The notes: generated from the letters alone by a model not told the origin. A DNA stretch of 44,517 nucleotides from Treponema sp. (GCA_017629095.1 JAGBXW010000033.1:1-44517); one strand, 5' to 3'; numbered from the stretch's first letter, positions 1 through 8,486 are shown. Numbers and translations are program-made.

Positions 1-45
1 CCTTGCTAGAGATGATTTTGAAAGACAATTTTCATCCGGGGTTCT

Positions 46-251
46 TAGGGGCAGGAGCGGTTTCGCAGAGGCTCAACCGAGACTCGCTAAAATCGCTCAA
101 TATATCGCGATTTTCCGGCTAAAGCCGTCGCTCCCTACCTAAGCAGTGCTGGGGGAGCCCGCAGCAAGCACAACAGTGCGAAGCTTCTAGCGAAGGGTGG
201 TTTTAGGAGGGGAAACCCACCGCTTCTGAGTAGAGGGGGTGTCCCCTCCTA
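46..251. repeat. Hairpin-rich non-coding repeat region at the left edge
   Basis: No convincing gene is seen in positions 1-248. Two hairpins are visible. AAAATCGC at 89-96 pairs with GCGATTTT at 107-114. TAGGAGGGG at 204-212 pairs perfectly with CCCCTCCTA at 243-251, with further pairing inside (ACCC/GGGT). The string GGTTTTAGGAGGG at about 199-211 recurs in similar form at 522-534, just after the Rpn remnant. I infer remnants of a dispersed repeat associated with Rpn-type genes; no transposase or terminal repeats of a known element were recognised. Confidence 0.45.
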
Positions 252-272
252 ACTAAACAGGAGGAACGAAAC

Positions 273-518
273 ATGTATCTTACCTACACTTCACGCATGA
301 TGGAATGTCGTCGTGATGGCTATGAAGAAGGTTTACATACTGGGCTTACAACTGGCCGTGAAGAAGGTATTTCCATCGGACTGGAGCAAGGATTGGAACG
401 TGGAGCCTACCAAAACAAGCTAGAAACAGCAAAACTCCTCCTTAATTACGGTGACCCTCCAGAGAAAGTTGCTCTTTGCACCAATCTTCCGCTGGATGTG
501 GTGCAAGGGTTGCTGTAA
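273..518 (+). pseudogene. C-terminal remnant of an Rpn-family (PD-(D/E)XK) recombination-promoting nuclease/putative transposase
   Basis: The 81-residue product starts with YLTYTSRMMECRRDGYEEG and continues into a run of Glu/Gly-rich repeats (EEGLHTGL, REEGISIGLEQGLERG). In the Rpn/PD-(D/E)XK transposase family this is the usual C-terminal tail after the nuclease domain. The nuclease domain, normally about 200 residues, is absent. The frame is open only from about 234, where a stop codon and the hairpin at 204-251 end it. AGGAGG lies 8 nt before ATG 273, so the fragment could be translated, but I read it as debris of a larger gene. Family assignment rests on the tail composition only. Confidence 0.55.
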
Positions 519-802
519 GGGGCGTTTTAGGAGGGACAAGTCATCGTAGTCTCTTGCTATGGGATTTTCTCCCCAGCAAGTAGCTTCCTTTAAAAACTGT
601 TCAGCAACTTATTGTCTAGAAGTGAAACACCAAGTCCCGTAGTACAGAATTGTCCTGACTTGGAGCAATACGTGCAGTTTCTCAAGCTCATAGACAAGGC
701 AAAATCAGATGAACAAGCACAGCCCCGCAAAATTTGCACTAACAGCCAGATCTTACGATACTTTAAGAAGACAAGATGAATCTGCCAACAAGGAGGTACA
801 TC
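519..802. other. Region without a confident gene
   Basis: A plus-strand frame running to a TGA at about 776-778 is open from at least 612 and encodes a helical-looking stretch (DLEQYVQFLKLIDKAK from 657). It lacks a clear start and ribosome-binding site, so it may be another gene fragment. Nothing else is supported here. Confidence 0.3.
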
Positions 803-1045
803 ATGGGCGAGTTACAGGGCAGAAAGGACATGGACAAAGGTTCCACAACAAAACACTCTATCAAGCATCCCACGGAAGCCGACCAAGAAATTGAACTGAT
901 TTGCACCATTATTCGCAACGGCTACCATTTAGGACTGAACAACCACAACAGACTGAGCCCACGAGAGCGATTCCAGTTTGCCGTAAAGCTGGAAGAAATT
1001 TGTGCCATAGCAGAGTGGATGTCTCGTTACGTGGAGATGAGGTAG
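803..1045 (+). CDS. Small hypothetical protein (80 aa)
   Basis: I chose ATG 803 because AAGGAGG lies 5 nt upstream; an upstream in-frame ATG at 776 has no such site. The product (MGELQGRKDMDKG...) is charged in its first 25 residues and then probably helical (ELICTIIRNGYHLGLNNHNRLSPRERFQFAVKLEEICAIAEWM), ending in YVEMR. There is no signal peptide or membrane segment. I do not recognise the family. It sits alone between the Rpn remnant and the HU-like gene, which is on the opposite strand, so the context gives no functional hint. The good ribosome-binding site argues that it is real. Confidence 0.5.
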   Translation: MGELQGRKDMDKGSTTKHSIKHPTEADQEIELICTIIRNGYHLGLNNHNRLSPRERFQFAVKLEEICAIAEWMSRYVEMR

Positions 1046-1067
1046 CCAAGTAGTTTGATTTTCTAAC

Positions 1068-1114
1068 ATAAAAAAAGAACGGCTCCTTTTTCGCACCAAG
1101 GAAGGAACCGTTCT
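1068..1114 (-). terminator. Rho-independent terminator on the minus strand
   Basis: AAGGAACCGTTCT at 1102-1114 pairs with AGAACGGCTCCTT at 1076-1088 (13 bp with one mismatch). Read on the minus strand the stem is followed by a run of T (A-run at 1070-1076 on plus). It is positioned to end transcripts from the HU-like gene about 240 bp upstream; no plus-strand U-run follows it. Confidence 0.6.
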
Positions 1115-1351
1115 AGGAATTACTGTTTTAAGTGGCTGTTAGTCACAACAAGCCCATCTAACGCATAGTACACAACGGGAATATACTAGCTACTTCTACT
1201 CTAAAAAATGACCATCGTGGTCTTATTTATCAAACTCTGGTATACTTAGAGGTCCCGCCCTCTTTTTTCATTAATTATTTACTTTGATCCTATTTCATAA
1301 TAATCATAGGGACAATAGCATAGTAGCTATCATGCCAAAATAATTGTATGC
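1115..1351. other. Intergenic region with two short hairpins
   Basis: No gene is supported. A small hairpin GACC...GGTC (1210-1222) and a short stem AGAGG...CCTCT followed by six T (1248-1268, plus strand) could be weak terminators. Nothing else is evident. Confidence 0.3.
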
Positions 1352-1786
1352 TTATATAGTCTGTGCCTCTTCCACAGCTTCCGCCTGCTTTTTTGCAGGT
1401 TTTCCCACCAACTTTCTGGGGGTATCTCTGAGTGATTGCATAATCTCCTTGTCAGGAGTATAGTGCACGCCAACTTTTTCTACGTCAGAGGCAGATAATT
1501 CCTCCTCTGTAGGCTTACTGGAACCTTTTACTGTAGCACGAAATGTACCAACCCCATCTAACTGAACCTTGTAAGATAAGGCTAAGTCTCGCTGGAGTTC
1601 TACGGATAAGGCATCGAGCACGTTCTTTACATCGCCAGTGCTCAAACTTGTCCGCTGAGATATGGCACGTGCCAGCTCCTTGGTATCAATGGTACCAGCA
1701 TACTGTACTGCAGGAAAATAGAGCTCCTGCTGCTCGTCAGTGCTTAAATTACGTCCTTTGCGAGGAACAATGTGTAAATTAGCCAT
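1352..1786 (-). CDS. HU/IHF-like DNA-binding protein (extended HU family)
   Basis: The 144-residue product belongs to the longer 'HU-like, putative histone-like' group rather than to canonical 90-aa HU. Visible features are an N-terminal extension (MANLHIVPRKGRNLSTDEQQ), a central helix pair (IDTKELARAISQRTSLSTGDVKNVLDALSVELQRDLA), a beta arm region (YKVQLDGVGTFRATVKGSSKPTE) and a Lys/Ala/Glu-rich tail after residue 125. I chose ATG 1786 because GGAG lies 8 nt upstream; an in-frame GTG at 1798 is less likely. It probably binds DNA as a dimer and acts as a nucleoid or regulatory protein. It is monocistronic, with a hairpin-rich leader upstream and a terminator at 1076-1114. Confidence 0.85.
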   Translation of the reverse strand: MANLHIVPRKGRNLSTDEQQELYFPAVQYAGTIDTKELARAISQRTSLSTGDVKNVLDALSVELQRDLALSYKVQLDGVGTFRATVKGSSKPTEEELSASDVEKVGVHYTPDKEIMQSLRDTPRKLVGKPAKKQAEAVEEAQTI

Positions 1787-1867
1787 TTTAATCTCCACAA
1801 ATATTTTTATGGAGGATACTGCAAGTCTTCCTTGGTCACCACCTCCTGCTGGCGAAAAAGACTGATT

Positions 1868-1964
1868 CTACAGGACTCCTGTAGGAAGTGTTTCCTACAC
1901 CCAAAGCCCACTATCTCTAATATACCCAATCTTACTCTCATCGTCTACAAAAGTGTACACTTTT
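1868..1964 (-). promoter_or_regulatory. Promoter and overlapping hairpins upstream of the HU-like gene
   Basis: On the minus strand a TATATT -10 candidate lies at 1919-1924. The predicted leader contains two mutually exclusive hairpins: CTACAGG/CCTGTAG (1868-1874 with 1878-1884) and TGTAGGAA/TTCCTACA (1880-1887 with 1892-1899). They share bases 1880-1884, so only one can form at a time. A perfect 16-bp palindrome AAAAGTGTACACTTTT (1949-1964) sits upstream of the promoter and could be a repressor or activator site. The -35 match is weak. Confidence 0.4.
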
Positions 1965-1986
1965 TATGAAAGTTTTGATGGGTTGG

Positions 1987-2087
1987 ATAAAACCAGTTGA
2001 AGCATTTTTTTAAACCAATTGGTTTTATTTTTTATTCCAATTGAAAAGATATATAAAACCAGTTGATTTTATATCACAAAACCAACT
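1987..2087. repeat. Cluster of AACCAGTTG-type operator-like repeats
   Basis: Five related sites are packed in 100 bp: ATAAAACCAGTTGA (1987-2000), the perfect palindrome AAACCAATTGGTTT (2012-2025), CCAATTGAAAAG (about 2037-2048), ATAAAACCAGTTGATTTTAT (2053-2072) and AAAACCAACT (2078-2087). They lie between the divergent HU-like gene and the HEPN-motif gene, upstream of the latter's promoter. The layout fits a multi-site operator; no cognate regulator can be named. Confidence 0.45.
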
Positions 2088-2137
2088 CAAAACGTAAAGA
2101 AGAGATAAGATAACAAAATAGATTTTCTGGTGAAAAT

Positions 2138-2166
2138 TTGCATTTTGAATTTTCGCGAATTATGAT
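2138..2166 (+). promoter_or_regulatory. Sigma70-like promoter of the HEPN-motif gene
   Basis: TTGCAT (2138-2143) is separated by 17 nt from TATGAT (2161-2166), which ends 6 nt before the first in-frame ATG (2173). Transcription would start at or next to that ATG. Confidence 0.5.
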
Positions 2167-2172
2167 TGAAGT

Positions 2173-3192
2173 ATGAGAAATTACTCAAAGAATCTGTCAT
2201 ATGAGACCTTTTCCAAGGAGAAAATAATGGAATATTGTATCAATGCTGTTGGTTGTAAAACTGAAATGAAAATTTCCGAAGATGAATTTTATAAGATAAA
2301 AAACGCAAAAGATTTCTTACATGCCCTTTACCAAATAGAAACGAAATATGATTTTATCACAGGAAACTACTTTGACTTTCAAAAATCTCTCCTAGAAAGT
2401 CAATTAGATACTACACTTTTTAATAAAAAACTTAATATTATGCATATTTCTCAACAAGATAGATTTATAAATAGAGTACTTTTTAATTATCTTTCTACAA
2501 CAAAACTTTATTTTGATCAAATATGCCTTCAAGAACTCTTCTCTGACAATCTAATCCACGAAGAACTCAAAAAATACCTAACAGATTTTAGGAATGATGA
2601 AATCAATAACTTTTTGTTAGAATTGAGAAATCATATGCAACATTCTAGTATTTCAAGTCATCTATCAATACAATTTACAAAAAAACATAATCCAACTACA
2701 AATGATAATTTAGTATTCAACTATACAACTCTCTTTCTTGATATTGACAACTTTTTACAAGATAAGCAATTTAATCAACAAAAAAAAAGGAAACCATATA
2801 AAGAAAGAGCAAAACGGTATGTTGAAAAATTTCACCATGACAACTGTAATCTGGAATTGACAGACCATATTTTAAGGTTTCATACAAATATCACGCATTT
2901 CCATTATAATGTTAGAAATCTTTTAAATGAAAACAAAGAAAAATCCATAGCAATACTCAATGAAATATATCAGCGCTATAAAGAAATAGTAGAACAAGAA
3001 ACAAATGCCCCTTTCGAATACACACCTCCACAAAATCTCATGAAAATGTACAATGAACGAGAAGAAATTATCATTACAACAAACACAATAAATTACATCA
3101 AAGAATTAGAACAACGAAATCATAGAGTCAGTGAAGCAATCATTTGTAATGCTAGGCAAAAACAAATGCAAGATTGGGATAATTTCTGGTAA
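2173..3192 (+). CDS. Orphan protein with a HEPN-type RNase motif (candidate abortive-infection/toxin protein)
   Basis: I do not recognise the full-length family. The 339-residue, Asn/Lys-rich, almost entirely helical product contains ELRNHMQHS at about residues 150-158. This fits the HEPN ribonuclease signature R-[NDH]-x3-H. A second helical region (residues 212-330) carries HFHYNVRNLLNENKEK. There is no signal peptide or membrane segment. Two starts are possible: ATG 2173, 6 nt after a -10 box, and ATG 2227, preceded by AAGGAG with 6-nt spacing; the second is at least as likely and would remove 18 residues. The gene is more AT-rich than the core genes here and stands alone, which fits a transferred defence gene. 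HEPN assignment is inference from one motif. Confidence 0.55.
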   Translation: MRNYSKNLSYETFSKEKIMEYCINAVGCKTEMKISEDEFYKIKNAKDFLHALYQIETKYDFITGNYFDFQKSLLESQLDTTLFNKKLNIMHISQQDRFINRVLFNYLSTTKLYFDQICLQELFSDNLIHEELKKYLTDFRNDEINNFLLELRNHMQHSSISSHLSIQFTKKHNPTTNDNLVFNYTTLFLDIDNFLQDKQFNQQKKRKPYKERAKRYVEKFHHDNCNLELTDHILRFHTNITHFHYNVRNLLNENKEKSIAILNEIYQRYKEIVEQETNAPFEYTPPQNLMKMYNEREEIIITTNTINYIKELEQRNHRVSEAIICNARQKQMQDWDNFW

Positions 3193-3223
3193 ATCCCCAA
3201 TCATAATTCATCCTCACACCTTT

Positions 3224-3244
3224 CCAACACCAGAAAGGTGTTGG
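3224..3244. terminator. Stem-loop between convergent genes
   Basis: CCAACACC (3224-3231) pairs perfectly with GGTGTTGG (3237-3244) around a 5-nt loop. It lies between the convergent HEPN-motif gene and the TupA-like gene. No strong T-run follows on either strand, so the terminator role is tentative. Confidence 0.4.
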
Positions 3245-3251
3245 TCTGAAA

Positions 3252-4226
3252 CTAATTCAACCTAATCCATTCACCCCACTGTTGGTCAATCTTATCATCG
3301 TTAAATTTTATCATCCCTGCATCAGGAGTAAAAGTCATTTCGCCAAAAAGTATTTCATCGTGTATGTAGTAAAAATCAACTCGGACATATTCATACTTTT
3401 GAGACATTTTCTTTGCTAGGATTAACATTTGCTCTAATTTTTTAGGTTTGGGAAACGTTTGTTCATAGGGTTTATCCTCATTCAAACTGATATCTGTTTT
3501 TTCCCATTGAACCGAATAAATTGACGATGAAATTATATGAGTATTAGATAAACGATCCCCTATAAACTCAATAAATTTGGGTTCTCCATGGAAACAATGG
3601 AATTTGTAATCATGAAGATTACCATCCGTTTCTTCTATGAACTTCTCTGCAATAATTCTTGGTTTGATATATTTATAGTGGAGTTCAAACATACCTGTCA
3701 CCATAGAAAAGTCCAAAGCTAACCAGTTATTTAATTTTTTTCTTGTTTCCTGAATATCAAGCAAGGCTTTATCTTTTACTATTATGTTCATAGCGGAACC
3801 ATGAGTACACTTGAGAACAAATTTCTGAGGCAGTATATTAAAATCTATATCTTCTGCCCTCTCCCACACTCCAAGTTGAGGAATAATTTTAATACCAAGA
3901 GAGCCATACTGCTGTTCAATAATTTTGGGAGCTTCATATTTATCTGATAACAAAGCCTTCTCTTCTGTGGAGTCGTTAAATTTTAACCATTGAAGTTTTT
4001 CTGTAAAAGTTTTTGGATTATCTAAATTAGGCTTTTTACCTATGAGATTTTCATAAAACCCAGACAATTCACTCTTTTGCTGCTGGATAGACAAGGAGCT
4101 ATAATAACGCTGTCTTTGCTTTAACATCCAAAAAGGTGTTTCTTTAATGATACCAAGTTTTTCAAGAATGAGAAAAAATGTATACAAAACTCCGAATTTA
4201 CGCATGGTATTAATTATTTTATTCAT
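3252..4226 (-). CDS. TupA-like ATP-grasp protein, polysaccharide biosynthesis
   Basis: The 324-residue product matches the TupA-like ATP-grasp family found in capsule and teichuronopeptide-type clusters, where members are thought to attach amino acids or peptides to polysaccharide. Recognisable segments are PKTFTEKLQWLK (about residue 71), DKYEAPKII, KFVLKCTHGS (about 137), the block LNNWLALDF...ELHYKYIKPRIIAEKFIE, and HDYKFHCFHGEPKFI followed by YVRVDFY and GEMTFTPDAG near the C-terminus, where metal and nucleotide ligands of this fold lie. ATG 4226 has GGAAG 9 nt upstream. It opens a cluster of glycosyltransferases and is convergent with the HEPN-motif gene and divergent from the next. Substrate unknown. 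Confidence 0.8.
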   Translation of the reverse strand: MNKIINTMRKFGVLYTFFLILEKLGIIKETPFWMLKQRQRYYSSLSIQQQKSELSGFYENLIGKKPNLDNPKTFTEKLQWLKFNDSTEEKALLSDKYEAPKIIEQQYGSLGIKIIPQLGVWERAEDIDFNILPQKFVLKCTHGSAMNIIVKDKALLDIQETRKKLNNWLALDFSMVTGMFELHYKYIKPRIIAEKFIEETDGNLHDYKFHCFHGEPKFIEFIGDRLSNTHIISSSIYSVQWEKTDISLNEDKPYEQTFPKPKKLEQMLILAKKMSQKYEYVRVDFYYIHDEILFGEMTFTPDAGMIKFNDDKIDQQWGEWIRLN

Positions 4227-4302
4227 GGTCTACTTCCATTTGAATCAAATATAAATTACACTGAATATTGAATCATTATAGCACAAGGAAGTATTTTTTT
4301 CT

Positions 4303-5454
4303 ATGAAGCAAATTGCTATTCTAACTAACTCCGTTTTTACCTGTGGTGGAGAACAAAGAGTGGTGTGTATTCTTGCAAATGCTCTTTCAGAATTCCACCA
4401 CGTAACAATTTATACAGAAGATTCTCCATCCAATCAAGATAATCCATACAACCTTTCTTCTGCTATACAGATTGAATATTTTCATCCATTCGCAACAAAT
4501 CTTATAATCAAAGGATTTCGATTTCTCTTTAAATTACCTGGATTTAAAATCCTGAGAAATTATCCTTGGACATGGAAACTAACCCACTACAACAAAAGCA
4601 TTGTATACCGTTTTAAAAACTCATTACAGAACAAATATGATACCGTCATTGCAGTATCCGATAGACTTAGTCTTTTGCTAGGATTTACAAAACAGGCTGG
4701 GTTACAATCTCAAACGATTGCATGGGAACATAATTCTTTTGAATCCTACTTTAGAACAAAAAATCATCGTCTTTGGAAGCAAGAGAGCCTTTTTATTACA
4801 GCGGCAAAAGGCTTTACTCATTGTGTCGTGTTAAATGAAGACTATGCAGAAAAATACAAAAAACATCTTGGTGTTGATTGCAAGGTAATTTACAATCCAA
4901 AGAGTTTTGTGTCCTTAGAAAAAGCCCAATTACAAAATAAAAAAATTATTTGTTGCTGTGTTCTAGATATAGAACCGAAGGGGTTAGATTTATTAATTAA
5001 TGCCTTTGCTTTGTTCAGAAAAAATACTAAAGATTGGAAACTTTGTATTATTGGAGATGGAACAGATAAGCAAAAACTAGAACAAATGGTTAAAGAAAAA
5101 AACCTAGACTCCAACGTAGAATTCCTTGGATACAGAAAGGATATTCGTGAATTATTATTAGATGCTGCTATATTTGTTCTCCCATCCCGATGGGAAGGTT
5201 TTCCTATGTCTTTAACAGAAGCTTATGAGTGTGGTTTACCAACAGTAGCATTTGACATTCCAGCCCTCATTCCTTTTAAACAAAATGATGCATGCATAGT
5301 TTGTGAACCTTTTAACGTACAAGAATACTCAAATGCACTGCAAAAACTAGCAAATAATTTTGAACTCAGAAAAGAATACGCAAAGAAAGCACAAGCCTTT
5401 GCAGAGCAGATTTCGATAGAAAATATCATAAATAAATGGATTGAGATTTTATAA
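4303..5454 (+). CDS. Glycosyltransferase family 4
   Basis: The 383-residue product has the GT-B layout of GT4 retaining glycosyltransferases. The N-terminal Rossmann domain starts IAILTNSVFTCGGEQRVVCILANAL, with the glycine loop near residue 15. The C-terminal donor domain has KLCIIGDGTDKQKLEQMV (about residue 248), VEFLGYRKDIRELLLDAAIFVLPSRWEGFPMSLTEAYECGLPTVAFD, including the E-x7-E-type motif (EGFPMSLTEA). It probably transfers a nucleotide-activated sugar onto a lipid-linked surface glycan in the cytoplasm. AAGGAAG lies about 11 nt before ATG 4303. Its 3' end overlaps the convergent GT8 gene by 6 bp. The sugar and linkage cannot be told from sequence. Confidence 0.9.
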   Translation: MKQIAILTNSVFTCGGEQRVVCILANALSEFHHVTIYTEDSPSNQDNPYNLSSAIQIEYFHPFATNLIIKGFRFLFKLPGFKILRNYPWTWKLTHYNKSIVYRFKNSLQNKYDTVIAVSDRLSLLLGFTKQAGLQSQTIAWEHNSFESYFRTKNHRLWKQESLFITAAKGFTHCVVLNEDYAEKYKKHLGVDCKVIYNPKSFVSLEKAQLQNKKIICCCVLDIEPKGLDLLINAFALFRKNTKDWKLCIIGDGTDKQKLEQMVKEKNLDSNVEFLGYRKDIRELLLDAAIFVLPSRWEGFPMSLTEAYECGLPTVAFDIPALIPFKQNDACIVCEPFNVQEYSNALQKLANNFELRKEYAKKAQAFAEQISIENIINKWIEIL

Positions 5455-6432
5455 AACCTCCAATTTATCTATTAGTTTTTTAGATATTTGTTCAAAATTA
5501 ACCGTATATTCAACATCAGACTTTTTCACAAGTCCTAAGTTGACTAGGAAATTCTTGATAATGAATTTGAACTTTTTCATCCCCGTATACTTAAATTTCT
5601 TTTTGAAATTCAAATATGGAATTTTTTGTGCACTATACCCCCAAACTTCCTTAAGAGGATGAAAGCACTCTTTATGCCATGGTTTTTCTAAATCACAATA
5701 GTGAATTATACAAATCTTATCTATTGCAGCATTTACATCAGCTACAAGTTTCTGAGAAAAAATAAAACCTTTTTCATAAAAAATACGTTGAAAGTTGTAG
5801 CAAATAGAAAGATATAACAACTTACCTGATAAAATATAATTTAAAGCATCTTGATCATGCTTTTTACATCGATCAGGGTAATCTTGTATAAATGCCAAAG
5901 TTTTGTTTTGGGTATCATGGGTTCTCCAGTAGTTCAAATTAATGAGCATAAAACCTGCATTAAAATAACCTTCATTAACATTTAACTGCAGTCTCCTAAA
6001 TTCCTGCTCGTTATCATAATGGATGCAAGGTACAACAGCAGCTCCATAGTTTTCTAAATCAATATCCCATAACTCAGATATACTATCCACCACAAGCATA
6101 TCTCCATCTAAATACAAAACCCGTTCGACCGTTGATGGCAATATAGTAGGAAGCAATATTCTGTAATATGTGGAAATGTTAACATAATCCCCTTTACGGA
6201 TGGGGCAAGAAGCTAAGAGTTGCTCATCAATTTCGTAAAAATAGAAGGTAAAAAAATCCTTAGAAACAAGATTTTGTAAGAGTTTTTTTAAAGACTCTTT
6301 TTCTCCTGCACCAGAAAATACAATATGAATTACAAAAGTTTCGTTTGGATTGGAAATTTCAATAGATTTTAATAAAACCATAATTGGTTTGATAAAAAAA
6401 CGGTCAAAACAAAGAACAATATCTTTTGTCAT
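5449..6432 (-). CDS. Glycosyltransferase family 8
   Basis: The 327-residue product fits GT8 (lipopolysaccharide galactosyl/glucosyltransferase-like, GT-A fold). The N-terminus is DIVLCFDRFFIKPIMVLLKSI. The metal-binding DxD motif is in RVLYLDGDMLVVDSISELWDIDL (about residue 100). The family block GYFNAGFMLINLNYWR follows at about residue 150, and HYCDLEKPWHK gives the late His motif. ATG 6432 has AAGGAG 9 nt upstream. The C-terminus overlaps the convergent GT4 gene by 6 bp. It is one of four glycosyltransferases in this cluster; the acceptor is unknown. Confidence 0.9.
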   Translation of the reverse strand: MTKDIVLCFDRFFIKPIMVLLKSIEISNPNETFVIHIVFSGAGEKESLKKLLQNLVSKDFFTFYFYEIDEQLLASCPIRKGDYVNISTYYRILLPTILPSTVERVLYLDGDMLVVDSISELWDIDLENYGAAVVPCIHYDNEQEFRRLQLNVNEGYFNAGFMLINLNYWRTHDTQNKTLAFIQDYPDRCKKHDQDALNYILSGKLLYLSICYNFQRIFYEKGFIFSQKLVADVNAAIDKICIIHYCDLEKPWHKECFHPLKEVWGYSAQKIPYLNFKKKFKYTGMKKFKFIIKNFLVNLGLVKKSDVEYTVNFEQISKKLIDKLEVL

Positions 6433-6543
6433 ACAGATGGCTCCTTGAAGAAGATATGACTGTAATCTATCATAATAATCACATTATGTAAAATCACATC
6501 AAATTATATTGAGATATTCTTAAGAGTATGCTAGCATTCCTAC

Positions 6544-7506
6544 ATGGTAGCAACATCTCCACTGATATCAATTATTCTTCCCGTATACAATGCAAGTCAA
6601 TTTTTATCACGTTGTATTAACTCTGTTCTCAATCAAACTCTTACAAATTTCGAATTGATAATTATTGATGATGGTTCTAACGATGATTCAGATAAAATTT
6701 GCAAAAGTTATGCAGAACAAGATTCTCGTATACGTTTTATCAGTCAAGAAAATCAAGGTGTAAGTGTTGCCAGAAATAAAGCATTATCTCTAGCTATAGG
6801 AGACTTTATAGGATTTATAGATAGTGATGATTGGATTGATAAAACAATGTTTCAAACATTGTACAACAATGCAATCCAAAACAACGTAGATATTTCCATT
6901 TGTAATTTATATTTTTCTACTGATACTCAACATCAAGAAATGCTAACTTTGCCATATTCTGGCATCTTATCCAAAAATATATCATATAAAATGCTTTTTA
7001 ATGAAAATGGTTTTGGAGGCTATTCTTGTACAAAATTAATTAAGAGAGAAATAATTACCACTAATCATATTTTTTATGATACACAAGTAAAATATTGTGA
7101 AGATTTTTTATTTTTTTTCGACTTATTCAAAATTGTTGACAAAGTGTTTTACGATCCAACACCTCTTTATTTTTACTATAGAAATCCCTGTTCAGTTACC
7201 CAACAACAAGGGATTACTCCAGCAGCAAAAACATCAATAGCGGGAGTCCAAAAATATATTAAGAAAGAAAAAAATTGGAGAATGAAAGTCCATCTTAGAG
7301 CATATCTTGTTTTAAGAGCATTAGGATTTATAGATCAAACTCCCATAGATAGTGAATTTCCAGAAAAAACAATATTACAACAAATTTGCAAACGCAATGC
7401 ACTATTCTTCTTCATAGACACATACCAACACCTCGGAAGAAAAAAATCATTTTTTCCTATTTTGTATCCAAGGTTTTACCAGTTTATAAAAAAATTTATA
7501 CCTTAG
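6544..7506 (+). CDS. Glycosyltransferase family 2
   Basis: The 320-residue product is a GT2 (GT-A fold) enzyme: SIILPVYNASQFLSRCINSVLNQT at the N-terminus, the nucleotide-binding IIDDGSNDDS (about residue 39), GVSVARNKAL, and the DxD-type FIDSDDWID (about residue 94). The C-terminal part (YFYYRNPCSVT) is typical of short GT2 enzymes that add a sugar to surface polysaccharide. There is no transmembrane segment, so it is not a synthase. No strong ribosome-binding site precedes ATG 6544; a TATGCT box lies 11 nt upstream, so the leader may be very short. It is convergent with the next GT2 gene (17 bp apart). Confidence 0.9.
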   Translation: MVATSPLISIILPVYNASQFLSRCINSVLNQTLTNFELIIIDDGSNDDSDKICKSYAEQDSRIRFISQENQGVSVARNKALSLAIGDFIGFIDSDDWIDKTMFQTLYNNAIQNNVDISICNLYFSTDTQHQEMLTLPYSGILSKNISYKMLFNENGFGGYSCTKLIKREIITTNHIFYDTQVKYCEDFLFFFDLFKIVDKVFYDPTPLYFYYRNPCSVTQQQGITPAAKTSIAGVQKYIKKEKNWRMKVHLRAYLVLRALGFIDQTPIDSEFPEKTILQQICKRNALFFFIDTYQHLGRKKSFFPILYPRFYQFIKKFIP

Positions 7507-7523
7507 CTATACAAAATTCTATG

Positions 7524-8486
7524 TTAGCGACTAAAAATTTTTACAAAAGCATGGTTAAACTGGAAATAAATAAGTTTTATAAACTCTCTACGACTTATAA
7601 TCTTCATCTTCTTAATTTTGAACAAAACCCACCAAAAATTCCATCCACCTAAATACGACATAAGCAAGACAATATCCATAAAACATAAATGATTTGCTTG
7701 AAAAAAGAAATGGTACATTACATCCAACCGAATATCCATAGGATTCAGTTGTTTTGCCTCATCAAGTTTTGTCATAAGCCAAGAGAAGAAACTTTTCGTC
7801 GCTACAATCTTTTGCAAAATATTTTTTTTATCATGTTGTGACGATACACGACTTCCTGATGAACGAAAAGAAAACAAGATCTTTTGAGTATAGATAACTC
7901 CTTTTAAAGCATGTTCATATGCAGTAGCCCAATCAGACCACCAAGCAAGTGGAAAACTAATGAATTTTGTTTCATATAACTTGCTACGTTTAAATACATA
8001 ATTTCCTATTCCAGCATGTATTTTTCCTCTTAACAAAAGAAAATCTCCAAACTCCATGTATTCCGCACATTTTATATCAATATCTAACACAGAACCGTTT
8101 TCATCAATCGATTGCGTTCGTGCTCTCAAAAGTTGTACCTCTGGGTATTTAGAAAACAAAGCAACTGCTTCAGATAAAAAATCCTTATTATACACATCAT
8201 CATCAGCAGCAAGAATCACATAATCACCTTGGGCAAAAGTCAGACAATGATTCCATTGTTTTACTAAATCGCTGCCTCCAATATTCTGATCATTTCTATA
8301 ATACTTCAACCTAGTATCTGAAAAAGTATTCACAATCGACTTTAAGTCTTCTGGAGAAGCATCATCTACTATAACTAATTCAAAATTCTGATATGTCTGA
8401 TTGAGAATACTTTCAATAGATTCTCGGAGAAACTGTGCCTTGTAAGCTGGTAAAACAAAACTAAATAGAGGTTCTTTACTTAACAT
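7524..8486 (-). CDS. Glycosyltransferase family 2
   Basis: The 320-residue product carries the GT2 signature: FSFVLPAYKAQFLRESIESILNQTYQNFELVIVDDASPEDL at the N-terminus and the DxD-type VILAADDDVYN at about residue 92. The later AWWSDWATAYEHAL block resembles the acceptor side of GT2 enzymes acting on surface glycans. AAGGTGAGG lies 2-3 nt before ATG 8486, a close but usable ribosome-binding site. It is downstream of the flippase gene on the same strand (56 bp gap) and may be co-transcribed with it. It differs clearly in sequence from the neighbouring plus-strand GT2. Confidence 0.9.
   Translation of the reverse strand: MLSKEPLFSFVLPAYKAQFLRESIESILNQTYQNFELVIVDDASPEDLKSIVNTFSDTRLKYYRNDQNIGGSDLVKQWNHCLTFAQGDYVILAADDDVYNKDFLSEAVALFSKYPEVQLLRARTQSIDENGSVLDIDIKCAEYMEFGDFLLLRGKIHAGIGNYVFKRSKLYETKFISFPLAWWSDWATAYEHALKGVIYTQKILFSFRSSGSRVSSQHDKKNILQKIVATKSFFSWLMTKLDEAKQLNPMDIRLDVMYHFFFQANHLCFMDIVLLMSYLGGWNFWWVLFKIKKMKIISRREFIKLIYFQFNHAFVKIFSR

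Noticed and set aside
709-894. 61-codon plus-strand frame near the left edge
   Set aside because: It overlaps the better-supported gene 803-1045 in another frame and has no ribosome-binding site.
1987-2087. CRISPR array or phage attachment site in the AACCAGTTG repeats
   Set aside because: Units are too short, irregularly spaced and partly inverted for CRISPR, and no integrase is nearby.
7386-7652. 88-codon plus-strand frame overlapping the ends of both GT2 genes
   Set aside because: It is an out-of-frame shadow of the 3' end of one GT2 and antisense to the other, without start signals.
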